A stretch of 64,000 nucleotides of DNA from Plantibacter sp. Leaf314 (GCF_001423185.1 NZ_LMOB01000001.1:479373-543372); one strand, 5' to 3'. Positions 42,106 to 51,332 are shown, counted from the stretch's first letter. Numbers and translations are program-made. Notes: generated by a model from the sequence alone, not told the origin.

Positions 42106-44337
42106 ATGACAGACCTCCTGGACACGCAGCTTCACGGCGATGACGCCGAAACTCGACCCAGCTCCGCGCACCCCGTCGTCCTCCGGCGAGACGGCGTCTC
42201 CCTCGTCATCGACACCGGCGGTCACGATGCAGGCGCGCACAGCCGCGCGACCTTGCCGACCGTCCTGCACTGGGGAGCGGACGTCGGCGACCTCTCACCT
42301 GCGGCGATGCTCGACCTCGCCACAGCGCTCAGCCGACGATCCGGCGAGGAAACGGTGGACGCCTCATGGCAGGCTTCGATCCTGCCGGGTGAAGGCGACG
42401 CCTGGGCCGGTCGACCAGGTGTCCAGCTGAGACGCGACGGCGTGCCGCTGTACCCCCGCTGGTCGAACGTCGAGCCCGTCGCGGCCGCCGACGGGACCAC
42501 GCTCACGACGATCGCACACGACCCGACGAACGCTCTAAAGCTGACCTCCACCATCGCCATCGAGGCGGGAGGCGTGGTCACGCTCACCCACTCCCTCGAA
42601 CGGACACACGCGGACGCCCGAGCGTCGAGCACCCTGACCGTGGACTGGTTGGAAGCCACCCTGCCGGTCCCCAAGTCCGTCGACCACCTGACCACCTTCG
42701 CCGGGCGTTGGACGCGGGAGAAGGTGCCCAGCACGAGTCGAATGCCGCGCGGCTCCACCGTGCGGCAGACCCGACGCGGTCGCGGTGGCCACGACGCACC
42801 GAACATCTCCATCGCCTCGGTCGACGCTCCCCGGGACCGGCTCGGCGAACTGTGGGCGGTCCACCTCGGTTGGAGCGCCGACTGCACCTACCGCAACGAC
42901 CGTCTCGCCGAAGCAGTCGACCTCATCGGTGCGGGCGAACTGCTCCGTGCCGGAGAGATCGAACTCGCTCCGGGCACAAGCTACACGACGCCGACCACCT
43001 ACTTCGGCTGGTCCGATGCCGGCCTGGACGGACTCTCGCAGCGTTTCCACCGATTCGAGCGGGCACGTCCCAGTCATCCGCGCGCTCCCCGACCACTCGT
43101 CCTCAACACCTGGGAGGCGGTCTACTTCCACCACGACCCGGCCTTCCTCCACGAGCTCGCGGCGATCGCTGCGGACGTCGGCGTGGAACGCTTCGTCCTC
43201 GACGACGGCTGGTTCCTCGGCCGCCGGGACGACACCCGCGGTCTCGGCGACTGGTTCGTCGACCGCGACGTCTGGCCGGACGGTCTCGGCCCCCTCGCAG
43301 CTCGGGTGCACGAGCTTGGGATGGAGTTCGGCCTGTGGTTCGAACCCGAGATGATCAACCTCGACTCCGACCTGGCGCGGGCACATCCGGAATGGTTGCT
43401 CCACGCACCGGATCACTTCCCGACACCCGAGGGGATCTCGTGGCGCAGCCAGTTCGTCCTCGACATCGCCCGCGAGGACGCCTACGCGTACATCCTTGAC
43501 CGCCTGCACCGTCTGGTCGGCGAGCTGGGCATCGACTTCATCAAGTGGGACCACAACCGCGATCTCGTCGAGGCGACGCACGACGGGCGACCGGGTACGC
43601 ATCAACAGACGCGCGCCCTGTACCGCCTGATGGCCGAGCTCAAAGCGCTGCACCCCGGTCTCGAGATCGAGTCCTGCTCCTCCGGCGGCGCGCGCAGCGA
43701 CCTCGGCATCCTGAGCGTCGCAGACCGCGTCTGGGCGAGTGATTCGAACGATCCGGTCGAACGACAGGACATCCAGCGCTGGACGCAGCTGCTCCTGGCG
43801 CCGGAACTCGTCGGAGGTCACGTCGGTCCGACCACGGCGCACTCGTCGGGAAGGACCACGGCGCTGTCGTTCCGCCTCGCGACCAGCCTGATGGGATCGG
43901 CGGGGTTCGAATGGAACATCGCGGAGTGCACCCCCGAGGAACGCGTCGTGATCACCCGCTGGGCCGCGCTCTACAAGGAGCTGCGACACGTGATCCACAC
44001 CGGCACCGCCGTCCACGCGGATGTCCGCGATCCCGCGCTCCGCGTCGTCGGAGCGGTGTCCGAGGACCGCTCGGAAGCCGTCTACACCATCGCCAGCATC
44101 GCCACGCTGGAGGACTCCCTGCCCGAACGCATCAGACTCCATGGACTCGACACGACGGCCGACTACCGGATCCGGGTCCGCGACGAGATCGGACGGACGA
44201 GCCATGGATTCGCCACCCCGGAGTGGATCACCGCCGGAGACGTGACACTGCCCGGCTCGGTCCTGGACTCGATCGGCCTGCAGATCCCCCCACTGTGGCC
44301 GGCACAGGCGCTCGTCCTCCACGTCACACGGGCCTGA
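42106..44337 (+). CDS. Alpha-galactosidase, glycoside hydrolase family 36 (classical subgroup)
   Basis: This is a 743-residue GH36 enzyme of classical length. The large N-terminal beta domain ends near residue 325. The barrel begins VLNTWEAVYF, with VLDDGWF at 364-370 and LWFEPEM at 410-416. The nucleophile is D482 in FIKWDHNR and the acid/base D546 in WASDSNDP. It has no signal peptide, so substrates such as raffinose- or galactomannan-derived oligosaccharides must be imported first. The ATG at 42106 has a GAAAGG site six bases upstream. It is divergent from the importer operon, sharing an AT-rich operator region, and is followed by a strong terminator. Confidence 0.93.
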   Translation: MTDLLDTQLHGDDAETRPSSAHPVVLRRDGVSLVIDTGGHDAGAHSRATLPTVLHWGADVGDLSPAAMLDLATALSRRSGEETVDASWQASILPGEGDAWAGRPGVQLRRDGVPLYPRWSNVEPVAAADGTTLTTIAHDPTNALKLTSTIAIEAGGVVTLTHSLERTHADARASSTLTVDWLEATLPVPKSVDHLTTFAGRWTREKVPSTSRMPRGSTVRQTRRGRGGHDAPNISIASVDAPRDRLGELWAVHLGWSADCTYRNDRLAEAVDLIGAGELLRAGEIELAPGTSYTTPTTYFGWSDAGLDGLSQRFHRFERARPSHPRAPRPLVLNTWEAVYFHHDPAFLHELAAIAADVGVERFVLDDGWFLGRRDDTRGLGDWFVDRDVWPDGLGPLAARVHELGMEFGLWFEPEMINLDSDLARAHPEWLLHAPDHFPTPEGISWRSQFVLDIAREDAYAYILDRLHRLVGELGIDFIKWDHNRDLVEATHDGRPGTHQQTRALYRLMAELKALHPGLEIESCSSGGARSDLGILSVADRVWASDSNDPVERQDIQRWTQLLLAPELVGGHVGPTTAHSSGRTTALSFRLATSLMGSAGFEWNIAECTPEERVVITRWAALYKELRHVIHTGTAVHADVRDPALRVVGAVSEDRSEAVYTIASIATLEDSLPERIRLHGLDTTADYRIRVRDEIGRTSHGFATPEWITAGDVTLPGSVLDSIGLQIPPLWPAQALVLHVTRA

Positions 44338-44342
44338 AGCCG

Positions 44343-44378
44343 ACGTCGGGACCCGTCCGGCAGGACGGGTCCCGACGT
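44343..44378. terminator. Strong bidirectional terminator
   Basis: A perfect 16-base-pair hairpin, acgtcgggacccgtcc with a ggca loop, lies six bases after the alpha-galactosidase stop and 17 bases before the convergent beta-mannosidase stop. It can serve both genes. Confidence 0.85.
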
Positions 44379-44394
44379 GGCGCCGGCGTCGGCC

Positions 44395-46884
44395 TCAGCG
44401 TCCGGCGTGCAGGCCGTTCGCGTGACGCAGGACCTCCTCGGCGACGAACGCCGACGGCTCGAGACCAGCGCGCGCCGTCACACGGAAGATCGCCTGTTCG
44501 CCCGGGAGCAGTGTCACCATGCCTCGATCGACGCGGGCCGAAGCGTCGACGCGGTCGACCAGGAGCGTGATGTCCCTGACGAAGCTCCTCGCGGTGACGG
44601 TCACGAGGTAACGACCCGGATCGTCGACGTCCACGACCACCTCGGTCGACACCGGGTCAGCGTCGAGTGCTTGATCGACGACCTCCGAGGGATTGTGGAT
44701 CGCGGTCGCGAATCCCGCGAGGGACGCGGTGATGACCTCGGTGCGCCTGTCCACCACCGCTTCGACACCGGCCGGGACGATCACCCGTGCCGACCCACGC
44801 GCTGCGACCGACGCCTGCACGGCCGCGGTGGCCCGGACGGTCCCGTCGAACGTCCTCCGGTGGAGGAGCACCTCCCCCGTCCACGCGTCGGCGGTGTCGT
44901 TCAGCACCACGAGTTCCAGACCTCCCTCGGCGGGCTGGAACGTCGCGAGACGTGGCTCGTAGACCGCCCGGAGCGCGAACCAGAGCGGTTTGCGATGTTC
45001 GGCGAAGTCGATGGCTGCCCAGGAGACGACTGGCCAATTGTCGTTCAGTTGCCAGACGATGACGCCGGTGTTCAGGGGTGCGAGCGAACGGAAGTGCTCG
45101 ATTCCGAACCGGATCGCCGCCGCTTGGTTGAGCTGGGTGGCCCAGTGCCATTCCTCGATCGTGCGGGGCTCGGGCAGATGTCCGCGCAGGCCGCGTTCGA
45201 GTTTCAGGTTGCCGTCCTCCGCTTTCTGATGCACCAGCATCTGAGGCCCGTAGGGGTCGAGCGATTCATCGTGGACGACCCCGACGAGCGTCGACCACGC
45301 GGGTGGCCCTTGGAACCCGAACTCCGAGGCGAATCGCGGCTGGTGCCGGCGGAACTCGGCGTAGTCGAGTCGGTTCCACACGTCCCAGATGTGCATGGTG
45401 CCGTTCGCGGCGTCGTTCGGATGCAGGTACTCCTCGAAGGAGTACGGGCTCGCAGGCGAATAGGGACGAGTCGGGTCGAGCTCGGCGATGAGGGCGGGGA
45501 GGAGTTCGCGATAGTACCCGTTCCCCCAGGTGCGTCCCTGGAGCTCGGTCCGCCACCCCCACTCGACGTATCCCCAGATGTTCTCGTTGTTGCCGTTCCA
45601 GACCACGAGGGACGGGTGGGGGCTGAGTCTGGTGATCGCCTCGCGCGCCTCCGCCTCGACTTCGGCCGCGAGCCACTCCTCCTCGGCATACGCAGCACAC
45701 GCGAACAGGAAGTCCTGCCAGACGAGGACGCCCGCCTCATCGCAGGCGTCGTAGAAGTCGTCGGACTCGTAGATCCCGCCACCCCAGACGCGCAGGAGGT
45801 TCATGTTCGCCTCCACCGCGTCGGCGACGCGGCGTCGGTATCGGTCGCGGTCGATCTCCGTGACGAAGGCGTGGTCCGGGATCCAGTTCGCGCCACGGAT
45901 CTGGATCGGCTCGCCGTTGACGACGATGTCGAACGGCGAACCGTGGTCGTCCGGCACCGTGTCGATCCGCACCGTCCGGAAGCCGATGCGCGAGTGCCAG
46001 TGCGCCGTCGATGCGCCCGCCCACTCCTCGCCGACGACGTCGACCTCGACGTCGTAGAGGGGCTGTCCACCGTGACCCCTCGGCCACCAGACGTCCACAT
46101 CCGGAACGGCGAGGGTGACCCGCACCTCGGCGACGCCCGGCTCGACGGACACGGTGTCCTCGACCCCACCGACGGCGACCCGGAGTCGTACACGCTCGGA
46201 ATCCGCGCGGGACGGCGTGGCCCAGTCCAAGCTGATGCGCGCATCCAGGACGCCAGCCAGGCCGTCTTCATGGTCCGCCAGGTCGACGAGCGGGCGGACG
46301 GAGTCGATCCGGACTCCCGACCAGCTCTCGATGCCGATCGGTCGCCAGATACCGCTGGTCGCGACGTCGATCCCCCAGTCCCAGCCGAAGTTCGATGCGG
46401 CCTTCCGCAGCGCGTTGTAGGGATGATGGTTCACATGCGGCCTGGCTCCGTGCGCCGCGGATCTCGCCTCCGCCTCGTCGACAGGAGCCGCGAAGGTGAT
46501 CGTCAGTCGGTTCTCGCCCGTGCGAAGGTGCGGACCGACGTCGAAACGGTAGCTCCGATGCTGATTCTCGGTCTCCGCAATGAGCCTGCCGTTCAACTCG
46601 ATCGAGGCGACGGTGTCGAGGCCGAGCGCCACCAGATCGTGACGCTCCGCCTGGTCGGCACTCCAGTGGAAGGTCGTCTCATAGCGCCAAACCGTGCTCC
46701 CGATCCACTGCTGGGCCGCCTCGTTGTCCCCGTCGAACGGGTCGGCGATGAGTCCGTGGGCGTGGAGATCAAGGTGCACGCAACCGGGGACCGACGCGGC
46801 GACGGTCACGTCACGGACCGCGTTCGGCACCGGTCCGGCGAGAGCGGTGAGGGTCCAATCGGAATGAAGCGGGAGGTAAGCCAT
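44395..46884 (-). CDS. Beta-mannosidase, glycoside hydrolase family 2
   Basis: This is an 829-residue GH2 enzyme. The order is an N-terminal jelly-roll (ends near 190), an Ig-like domain, the barrel from about 310, and C-terminal beta domains. The acid/base is E434 in WNGNNENIWG and the nucleophile E521 in FASEFGFQG. The motifs KAASNFGWDWG and LLRVWGGGIYE are characteristic of beta-mannosidases rather than beta-galactosidases. An AAGGA site precedes the ATG at 46884. No signal peptide is present. With two alpha-galactosidases nearby it would complete breakdown of galactomanno-oligosaccharides. It is divergent from the ROK regulator. Confidence 0.92.
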   Translation of the reverse strand: MAYLPLHSDWTLTALAGPVPNAVRDVTVAASVPGCVHLDLHAHGLIADPFDGDNEAAQQWIGSTVWRYETTFHWSADQAERHDLVALGLDTVASIELNGRLIAETENQHRSYRFDVGPHLRTGENRLTITFAAPVDEAEARSAAHGARPHVNHHPYNALRKAASNFGWDWGIDVATSGIWRPIGIESWSGVRIDSVRPLVDLADHEDGLAGVLDARISLDWATPSRADSERVRLRVAVGGVEDTVSVEPGVAEVRVTLAVPDVDVWWPRGHGGQPLYDVEVDVVGEEWAGASTAHWHSRIGFRTVRIDTVPDDHGSPFDIVVNGEPIQIRGANWIPDHAFVTEIDRDRYRRRVADAVEANMNLLRVWGGGIYESDDFYDACDEAGVLVWQDFLFACAAYAEEEWLAAEVEAEAREAITRLSPHPSLVVWNGNNENIWGYVEWGWRTELQGRTWGNGYYRELLPALIAELDPTRPYSPASPYSFEEYLHPNDAANGTMHIWDVWNRLDYAEFRRHQPRFASEFGFQGPPAWSTLVGVVHDESLDPYGPQMLVHQKAEDGNLKLERGLRGHLPEPRTIEEWHWATQLNQAAAIRFGIEHFRSLAPLNTGVIVWQLNDNWPVVSWAAIDFAEHRKPLWFALRAVYEPRLATFQPAEGGLELVVLNDTADAWTGEVLLHRRTFDGTVRATAAVQASVAARGSARVIVPAGVEAVVDRRTEVITASLAGFATAIHNPSEVVDQALDADPVSTEVVVDVDDPGRYLVTVTARSFVRDITLLVDRVDASARVDRGMVTLLPGEQAIFRVTARAGLEPSAFVAEEVLRHANGLHAGR

Positions 46885-46927
46885 GAGCGTCCTTGCGTGT
46901 CGGGCCTGCTGACGGATGTCATCTGCT

Positions 46928-46952
46928 ACTTTATTACTTAACGTGACAAAGT
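46928..46952. promoter_or_regulatory. Candidate ROK operator between beta-mannosidase and ROK genes
   Basis: This 25-base imperfect palindrome has outer arms acttt and aaagt and contains ttactta. It lies between the divergent beta-mannosidase and ROK genes (starts 46884 and 46984) and is conspicuously AT-rich. It partly matches the element at 42031-42042. Confidence 0.5.
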
Positions 46953-46983
46953 CGATCACGATGACGGAAGCGGTAGGCTCCCG

Positions 46984-48189
46984 ATGCCGACGCCGATGCC
47001 GGCGAGACCCGATGGCGAGAGGACCCCACGCGTGACGGAGACTCGTCTGTCCACGAACGCTCCACACCGGTGGCCGCACCTTGCGGACGCCGAACGCGGC
47101 GCCCTCCGCGAACTCCTCATCCACGGCCCGCTCCCCCGCGCCGAGATCGCGCGACGCCTCGACGTGTCCCGAGCGAGCCTGACCCGCGCGACCCGGGTGC
47201 TTATGGAGCAGGCGATGGTCACGGAAGGCGAGACAGCCCTGCGCGGCGCCATGGGTCGGCCGAGTGAGATGCTCGTCGTCCGTGGCGACGCTCACCATTT
47301 CCTCGGGGTGAAGCTGACCGGCGATGCCGTGTTCGCGGTCGTGACGGATCTCAGTGCGCAGATCGTCGCGAGCGCGGAGGAACCATTGGTGTCCACGTCC
47401 GTCTCCGACACCGTGGACCAGATCGGCCGGCTGTACGACCGATTCGCCGTGGAGTTCGACGACATCCGCGCCGCCGGAATCTGCCTCGCCGGAGACCTCG
47501 CCCGGATCGACGGCCGTCAGATCGTCCTCGCCTCCTACTTCCTCAAGTGGCGGGACGTGCCGCTCGCCGAGCTGCTCGGCCAGCGGTTGGGCATCCCGGT
47601 GACGGCCGACAACGACGTCCACGCACTGACCGCCTCGCAGCACTGGTTCGGCGCGGGCGCAGGATCGGACTCACTGGCCCTCATCACGATCGGCGCCGGC
47701 ATCGGATTCGGCCTGATCGTCGACGGCCGCGTCGTCACCGGCCACAGCGGACGTGCCGGTCGCTTCGACCACCTGATCGTCGATTCCACCGGCTCGACCT
47801 GCGGGCTCGGGCATCACGGTTGCGCAAGCGTCTATCTCACGAGCGAGTCCATCGTGAGAGCGGTGGGCCGCGAGGGCGTCGACTATGCGGGAGCAGTCTC
47901 GCTCGCCCGCGCGGGTGACGCGACCGCACTGCGGGCGTTCGAATCAGCCGGCCGAGCCCTGGGCGTCATCATCGGGACGATCATCAACGGACTCGATCCG
48001 GAACGGGTCGTCCTGACCGGCGATGGTCTCGCCGTCCTGGAAATCGCGGGCACTGAGGTGCGTCGGACGATCGAAGCGATTCGACTTCCGAACGACGCAC
48101 CAGCGCGGTTGGAGGTCCTCCCGTTCGAGTTCACCGAGTGGGCTCGTGCGGGTGCTGTGGCAGCGATCCGGACGATCCTCCGGTTCTGA
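46984..48189 (+). CDS. ROK-family transcriptional repressor
   Basis: This is a 401-residue protein. A winged helix-turn-helix occupies about residues 36-80: RELLIHGPLPRAEIARRLDVS is followed by SRASLTRATRVLMEQ. The ROK sugar-kinase-like domain follows. Its ligand and zinc motif is present as GHSGRAGRFDHLIV and CGLGHHGCASVYLTSE, so it is the zinc-holding type of ROK repressor. The phosphate-binding loop is degenerate, as expected for a regulator rather than a kinase. It lies divergent from beta-mannosidase with a palindrome between and probably represses the galactoside/mannoside genes until sugar appears. The first ATG is used; a GTG at 47032 is possible. Confidence 0.88.
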   Translation: MPTPMPARPDGERTPRVTETRLSTNAPHRWPHLADAERGALRELLIHGPLPRAEIARRLDVSRASLTRATRVLMEQAMVTEGETALRGAMGRPSEMLVVRGDAHHFLGVKLTGDAVFAVVTDLSAQIVASAEEPLVSTSVSDTVDQIGRLYDRFAVEFDDIRAAGICLAGDLARIDGRQIVLASYFLKWRDVPLAELLGQRLGIPVTADNDVHALTASQHWFGAGAGSDSLALITIGAGIGFGLIVDGRVVTGHSGRAGRFDHLIVDSTGSTCGLGHHGCASVYLTSESIVRAVGREGVDYAGAVSLARAGDATALRAFESAGRALGVIIGTIINGLDPERVVLTGDGLAVLEIAGTEVRRTIEAIRLPNDAPARLEVLPFEFTEWARAGAVAAIRTILRF

Positions 48190-48403
48190 CGCCCGCTTCC
48201 AAACATTCGAACCACGGCGACGCTTTCGGGCTGCACTGGCTCAGTCGCCGATCCAGTACTCGCGAGTCGGCATCGCGGCGGCAAGGTTATGCCACACCTG
48301 CTCCGTCATCGCGATCCGAAGGAGAGCCAGGTTGGCGGCGCCGGTCTCGCTCACGTTCCGAGCGACGACGGCCCCGCCAGCCTTGGTGCTGTGACGAAGG
48401 CTC

Positions 48404-48859
48404 TTACCGGGACGCCGGTGATGCGGGAAGCCGATCACGGTCGTAAGTCGTCGCGGTGTACCCATGCGGTACCGGGTGCCCATCCTCGTCGAGACTCACG
48501 AACACGATCCGTTCGATCGTGAGGATGCTCCGTCGGGAGACCATGTTTCGCACCTCTGCCCGCATCGTGAGCGAGGTCCGGCCGAAGGCGGTCGCGCGGA
48601 GCCCCATCTCGATGAGGTCCCCCTGGAGCGCAGAGGAGACGAAATCGATCTCGGAGATGTACTTCGTCACCGCCCGCGGGTTCCCGAGCTGCAGGATCGC
48701 GTAGATAGCCGCCTCCTCGTCGATCCAGCGCAGCAGACTGCCGCCGAACAGACTCCCGTGTGCATTGAGATCCTCCGGACGGACCCAGCGACGCGAATGG
48801 AAGGTGATCCCCTGCGCCTGCTCCGCCCGCGCTGCAGAGCCACTCGACCCGACACTCAC
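48404..48859 (-). CDS. Acyl-CoA thioesterase, hotdog fold (YciA/ACOT type)
   Basis: This is a 151-residue protein with one hotdog domain. The active-site segment DLNAHGSLFGGSLLRWIDEEAA has the asparagine, glycine turn and aspartate typical of acyl-CoA thioesterases such as YciA. The next helix-strand part is AVTKYISEIDFVS. It starts with GTG nine bases after the transaldolase stop, behind a TGAGG site, so it is cotranscribed with that gene. A link between thioesterase activity and the sugar genes is not clear. Confidence 0.8.
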   Translation of the reverse strand: MSVGSSGSAARAEQAQGITFHSRRWVRPEDLNAHGSLFGGSLLRWIDEEAAIYAILQLGNPRAVTKYISEIDFVSSALQGDLIEMGLRATAFGRTSLTMRAEVRNMVSRRSILTIERIVFVSLDEDGHPVPHGYTATTYDRDRLPASPASR

Positions 48860-48868
48860 GGTTCGGCC

Positions 48869-49960
48869 TCAGATCACCGGCAGGAGGATGTCCCGCACCA
48901 GCGCGTCGAGCTTGGCATCGGCTTCGAGGAACTGACGCAACGTCCGGCGTGTGGCGCCGAAATCGTCGAACTCATCAATGGACATGCCATCCACCAGGTA
49001 TGCCCGCCGGAATTCGGGGACGCGTTCCAGGAGCGCATCCACGATGTGTTGCGCGACCGGCACATCGATGCGGTGCGGGTCCACGGGGATCAGGTTCTCG
49101 TTGATGCGCAGCTGCCAGTCGAACGGCGGAGAGATGACAAGGTCACCGCCGACCAGCTCGGACCACTGCAGGTGGTTACGGAAGGCGGCGGAGAGGATCC
49201 TCGACCGGTAGCCGCGTTCGGTGAAGATCCTGTGCGCCTCCTTCAACGCGGCCACGCCCGCCCACTCGAGGTAGCCGGGATCGATGAGGATGCGGTCCTT
49301 CGCGACGGACGCCTTCAGCCAGTCGTCGAGGCGCCCGCCCATGATGGTGACGACGGAGCCGAACTCCCAGTCCGGCAGTCCCTCAGCGGCCCGTCGATCG
49401 AGACCGCGCTCGATCGCCTCGGCGACCGCGACGGCCTGCGCCACCGTGAACGAGACCGTCGCGTTGATGCTGACGCCTCGATAGGTCGCTTCCTCGATCG
49501 CGCGGATACCGACCGCGGTCGCGGGGATCTTCACGATGATGTTCTCGGCCAGCGCCGAGAATCGAACGGCCTGCTCGACGAGCGCGTCAGCGTCTCGGTG
49601 CAGGCGTGGATCGGTCTGGATCGACAGCCGACCGTTGCGGCCGTTGCTTTCCCGGAACGCCGGCTCGAGGAGCACGGCGGCCTGGATCGACAGCTCCTCG
49701 ACCACCTTCCAGCCGAGCTCGGCCTCCCCTGCCGTCGGGAACTCGACAGCAAGTTCAGCGATCCGCGGCGCCCACACGTCGAGGTTCTGGGAGATCACGG
49801 CGAGCGCGATGACCGGGTTGCAGGTCGCGCCGACCGCACCGAACGCGATCGACCTGGCGAGTTCGTCAGGGTCCGCGGAGTCGTTCCACAGACTTGTCGG
49901 CGTCGAGGCGGCTGCAACGGCGAGCGGAAGGGTGTCGGCTGTGGTGAGTGTGTCGGTCAT
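48869..49960 (-). CDS. Transaldolase-family protein (divergent)
   Basis: This is a 363-residue transaldolase-like barrel. The Schiff-base lysine is K144 in ENIIVKIPATAVG, followed by the INATVSFT strand, both in the expected order. The early motif is ATCNPVIAL instead of the usual TTNP, so it is not a standard pentose-pathway transaldolase. The ATG at 49960 is preceded by GGAGG. It is divergent from a GntR regulator, with two TGTC-NN-GACA palindromes between. This ties it to the sugar ABC and MFS genes carrying the same motif. It may act on a dihydroxyacetone-releasing sugar phosphate in that pathway. Confidence 0.82.
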   Translation of the reverse strand: MTDTLTTADTLPLAVAAASTPTSLWNDSADPDELARSIAFGAVGATCNPVIALAVISQNLDVWAPRIAELAVEFPTAGEAELGWKVVEELSIQAAVLLEPAFRESNGRNGRLSIQTDPRLHRDADALVEQAVRFSALAENIIVKIPATAVGIRAIEEATYRGVSINATVSFTVAQAVAVAEAIERGLDRRAAEGLPDWEFGSVVTIMGGRLDDWLKASVAKDRILIDPGYLEWAGVAALKEAHRIFTERGYRSRILSAAFRNHLQWSELVGGDLVISPPFDWQLRINENLIPVDPHRIDVPVAQHIVDALLERVPEFRRAYLVDGMSIDEFDDFGATRRTLRQFLEADAKLDALVRDILLPVI

Positions 49961-50042
49961 CGAAATGCCTCCGGAAGTCGAGTGGGCGATCGCCGGAGCT
50001 GCGGCGACGCAGTACGTCGAGCCTATCCAATTTTTGACAGTA

Positions 50043-50052
50043 TGTCCTGACA
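50043..50052. promoter_or_regulatory. GntR operator, tgtcctgaca
   Basis: A perfect TGTC-NN-GACA palindrome upstream of the leftward transaldolase gene (start 49960). A related half site, ttgacag, lies just before it at 50034-50040. Confidence 0.65.
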
Positions 50053-50109
50053 ATCTGCGAACCAACTCACTGCGACCTGACATACCCACCATTTGGAAAG
50101 CCCTGATAT

Positions 50110-50119
50110 TGTCAGGACA
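50110..50119. promoter_or_regulatory. GntR operator, tgtcaggaca
   Basis: A perfect palindrome of the same type, the reverse complement of the copy 67 bases away, 28 bases upstream of the GntR start at 50148. Its position suggests autoregulation. Confidence 0.65.
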
Positions 50120-50147
50120 AGTTTTCACTCCACCCTGAAGGAGCCTC

Positions 50148-50909
50148 ATGGCACAGCTCGAGCAGACGCTCCCCGTCGAACTCTTCCTCGACCTCGACCG
50201 CTCGGGTCCGGTCCCGCTCTACTACCAGATCGCGACCCGGCTCGAGCAAGCAATCCACGATGAGACGTTGCCGGCGGGATCGCGTCTCGAGAACGAGGTC
50301 GCGCTGGGCAATCGCCTCGGACTCTCCCGCCCCACGATCCGTCGAGCCATTCAGGAACTCGTGGACAAGGGCCTCCTCGTTCGTCGCCGCGGCATCGGCA
50401 CACAGGTCGTCCACGGCAAGGTCACGCGGAACGTCGAACTCACGAGCTTGTTCGAGGATCTCGAGCGTACGGGCCAGAAACCGGAGACCGACATCCTCTC
50501 GGCCGAGGTCACAACGGCGGACGAGAAGGTCGCGGACGCCCTCGGCGTGTCGGCCGGTAGCCCGATCGTCCACATCAAACGGCTGCGCCGGGCGGACGGT
50601 GTCCCGCTGGCGATCCTCGAGAACTTCCTCCCCGAGGACCTCACCGACCTCGACCTCGGAGCCCTCGAGCACCACGGTCTCTATCAACTCCTCCGAGCAC
50701 GCGGCGTCACGATGCGCGTGGCCAAGCAGCGGATCGGCGCGAGGGAGGCGACGGGGGCGGAGAGTGAGATGCTCGACGTCCGGAAGGGCGGCGCTCTCCT
50801 GACGATGTCGCGGACCGCCTTCGACAACTCCGGTCGGGCGGTCGAGTTCGGCCAGCACGTCTACCGACCCGACCTGTACTCCTTCGAGGTCACCCTCGTC
50901 GACCGGTAA
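50148..50909 (+). CDS. GntR-family (HutC type) regulator of the polyol locus
   Basis: This is a 253-residue regulator. The winged helix occupies about residues 20-85: VPLYYQIATRLEQAIHD, then LENEVALGNRLGLSRPTIRRAIQELVD, then RRRGIGTQVV. The UTRA effector domain follows to about residue 250 (IVHIKRLRRADGVPLAILENFLPED). Perfect TGTC-NN-GACA palindromes lie before this gene and the divergent transaldolase. Near matches lie before the tautomerase, the sugar ABC operon and the MFS porter. It therefore looks like the local repressor of a sugar or polyol regulon. The ligand is unknown; inositol or a breakdown product is a guess from the neighbours. Confidence 0.9.
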   Translation: MAQLEQTLPVELFLDLDRSGPVPLYYQIATRLEQAIHDETLPAGSRLENEVALGNRLGLSRPTIRRAIQELVDKGLLVRRRGIGTQVVHGKVTRNVELTSLFEDLERTGQKPETDILSAEVTTADEKVADALGVSAGSPIVHIKRLRRADGVPLAILENFLPEDLTDLDLGALEHHGLYQLLRARGVTMRVAKQRIGAREATGAESEMLDVRKGGALLTMSRTAFDNSGRAVEFGQHVYRPDLYSFEVTLVDR

Positions 50910-50927
50910 CGACCGGATCGCGCGACC

Positions 50928-51332
50928 TCAGCGCGCCGGAACGGCGAGCTCGCCGCTCAGGTACTGTGCGCGACCGAAGCCGAAGGACCAGTCTTGCGGC
51001 CCGTTCTCGACGTAGCCGATGAAGACGTCCGCGCCGTCGACGCCGACCTCGGAGAGATGCCCGGCTACAGCCGCGTAGAGCGCCTGCTTGGTCTCGTCGC
51101 TTCGACCGCGCTGGGTGAAGATCTGGATCATGACGACGCCGCCGGAGCGCTCGAAACCGAGCCCCGCATCCTCGGCGATGATCTGACCGGCCAGATGTTC
51201 GGTCACGATCTGGAAGCGATCACGGGGCGGAATCCCGTACACGGACACGATCGCCTCGTGGATGGCGTCTGCGATCTCTCGGACGTTCGCGGCATCACGG
51301 CCGGCGGTGAGGTCGATCCTGACGAGCGGCAT
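50928..51332 (-). CDS. Tautomerase-family protein (4-oxalocrotonate tautomerase-like)
   Basis: This is a 134-residue protein. It starts M-P-L-V-R-I-D, so after removal of Met the catalytic N-terminal proline is exposed, which fixes the ATG at 51332. An AGGAG site lies upstream. The fold repeats the beta-alpha-beta unit twice (REIADAIHEAIVSVYGIP and TKQALYAAVAGHLSEVG). Members of this length isomerise keto-enol intermediates or act as dehalogenases. It lies tail to tail with the GntR gene and head to head with the sugar ABC operon, with operator-like palindromes between. Confidence 0.82.
   Translation of the reverse strand: MPLVRIDLTAGRDAANVREIADAIHEAIVSVYGIPPRDRFQIVTEHLAGQIIAEDAGLGFERSGGVVMIQIFTQRGRSDETKQALYAAVAGHLSEVGVDGADVFIGYVENGPQDWSFGFGRAQYLSGELAVPAR

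Noticed and set aside
44377..46941. An 854-residue open frame on the plus strand opposite the beta-mannosidase
   Set aside because: It is the mirror frame of a well-supported GH2 gene and has no protein-like pattern.
48241..48483. An 80-residue minus-strand open frame after the thioesterase gene
   Set aside because: It overlaps the thioesterase end, has no ribosome binding site and matches no family. Its C-terminal part looks somewhat protein-like, so a gene fragment is not fully excluded.
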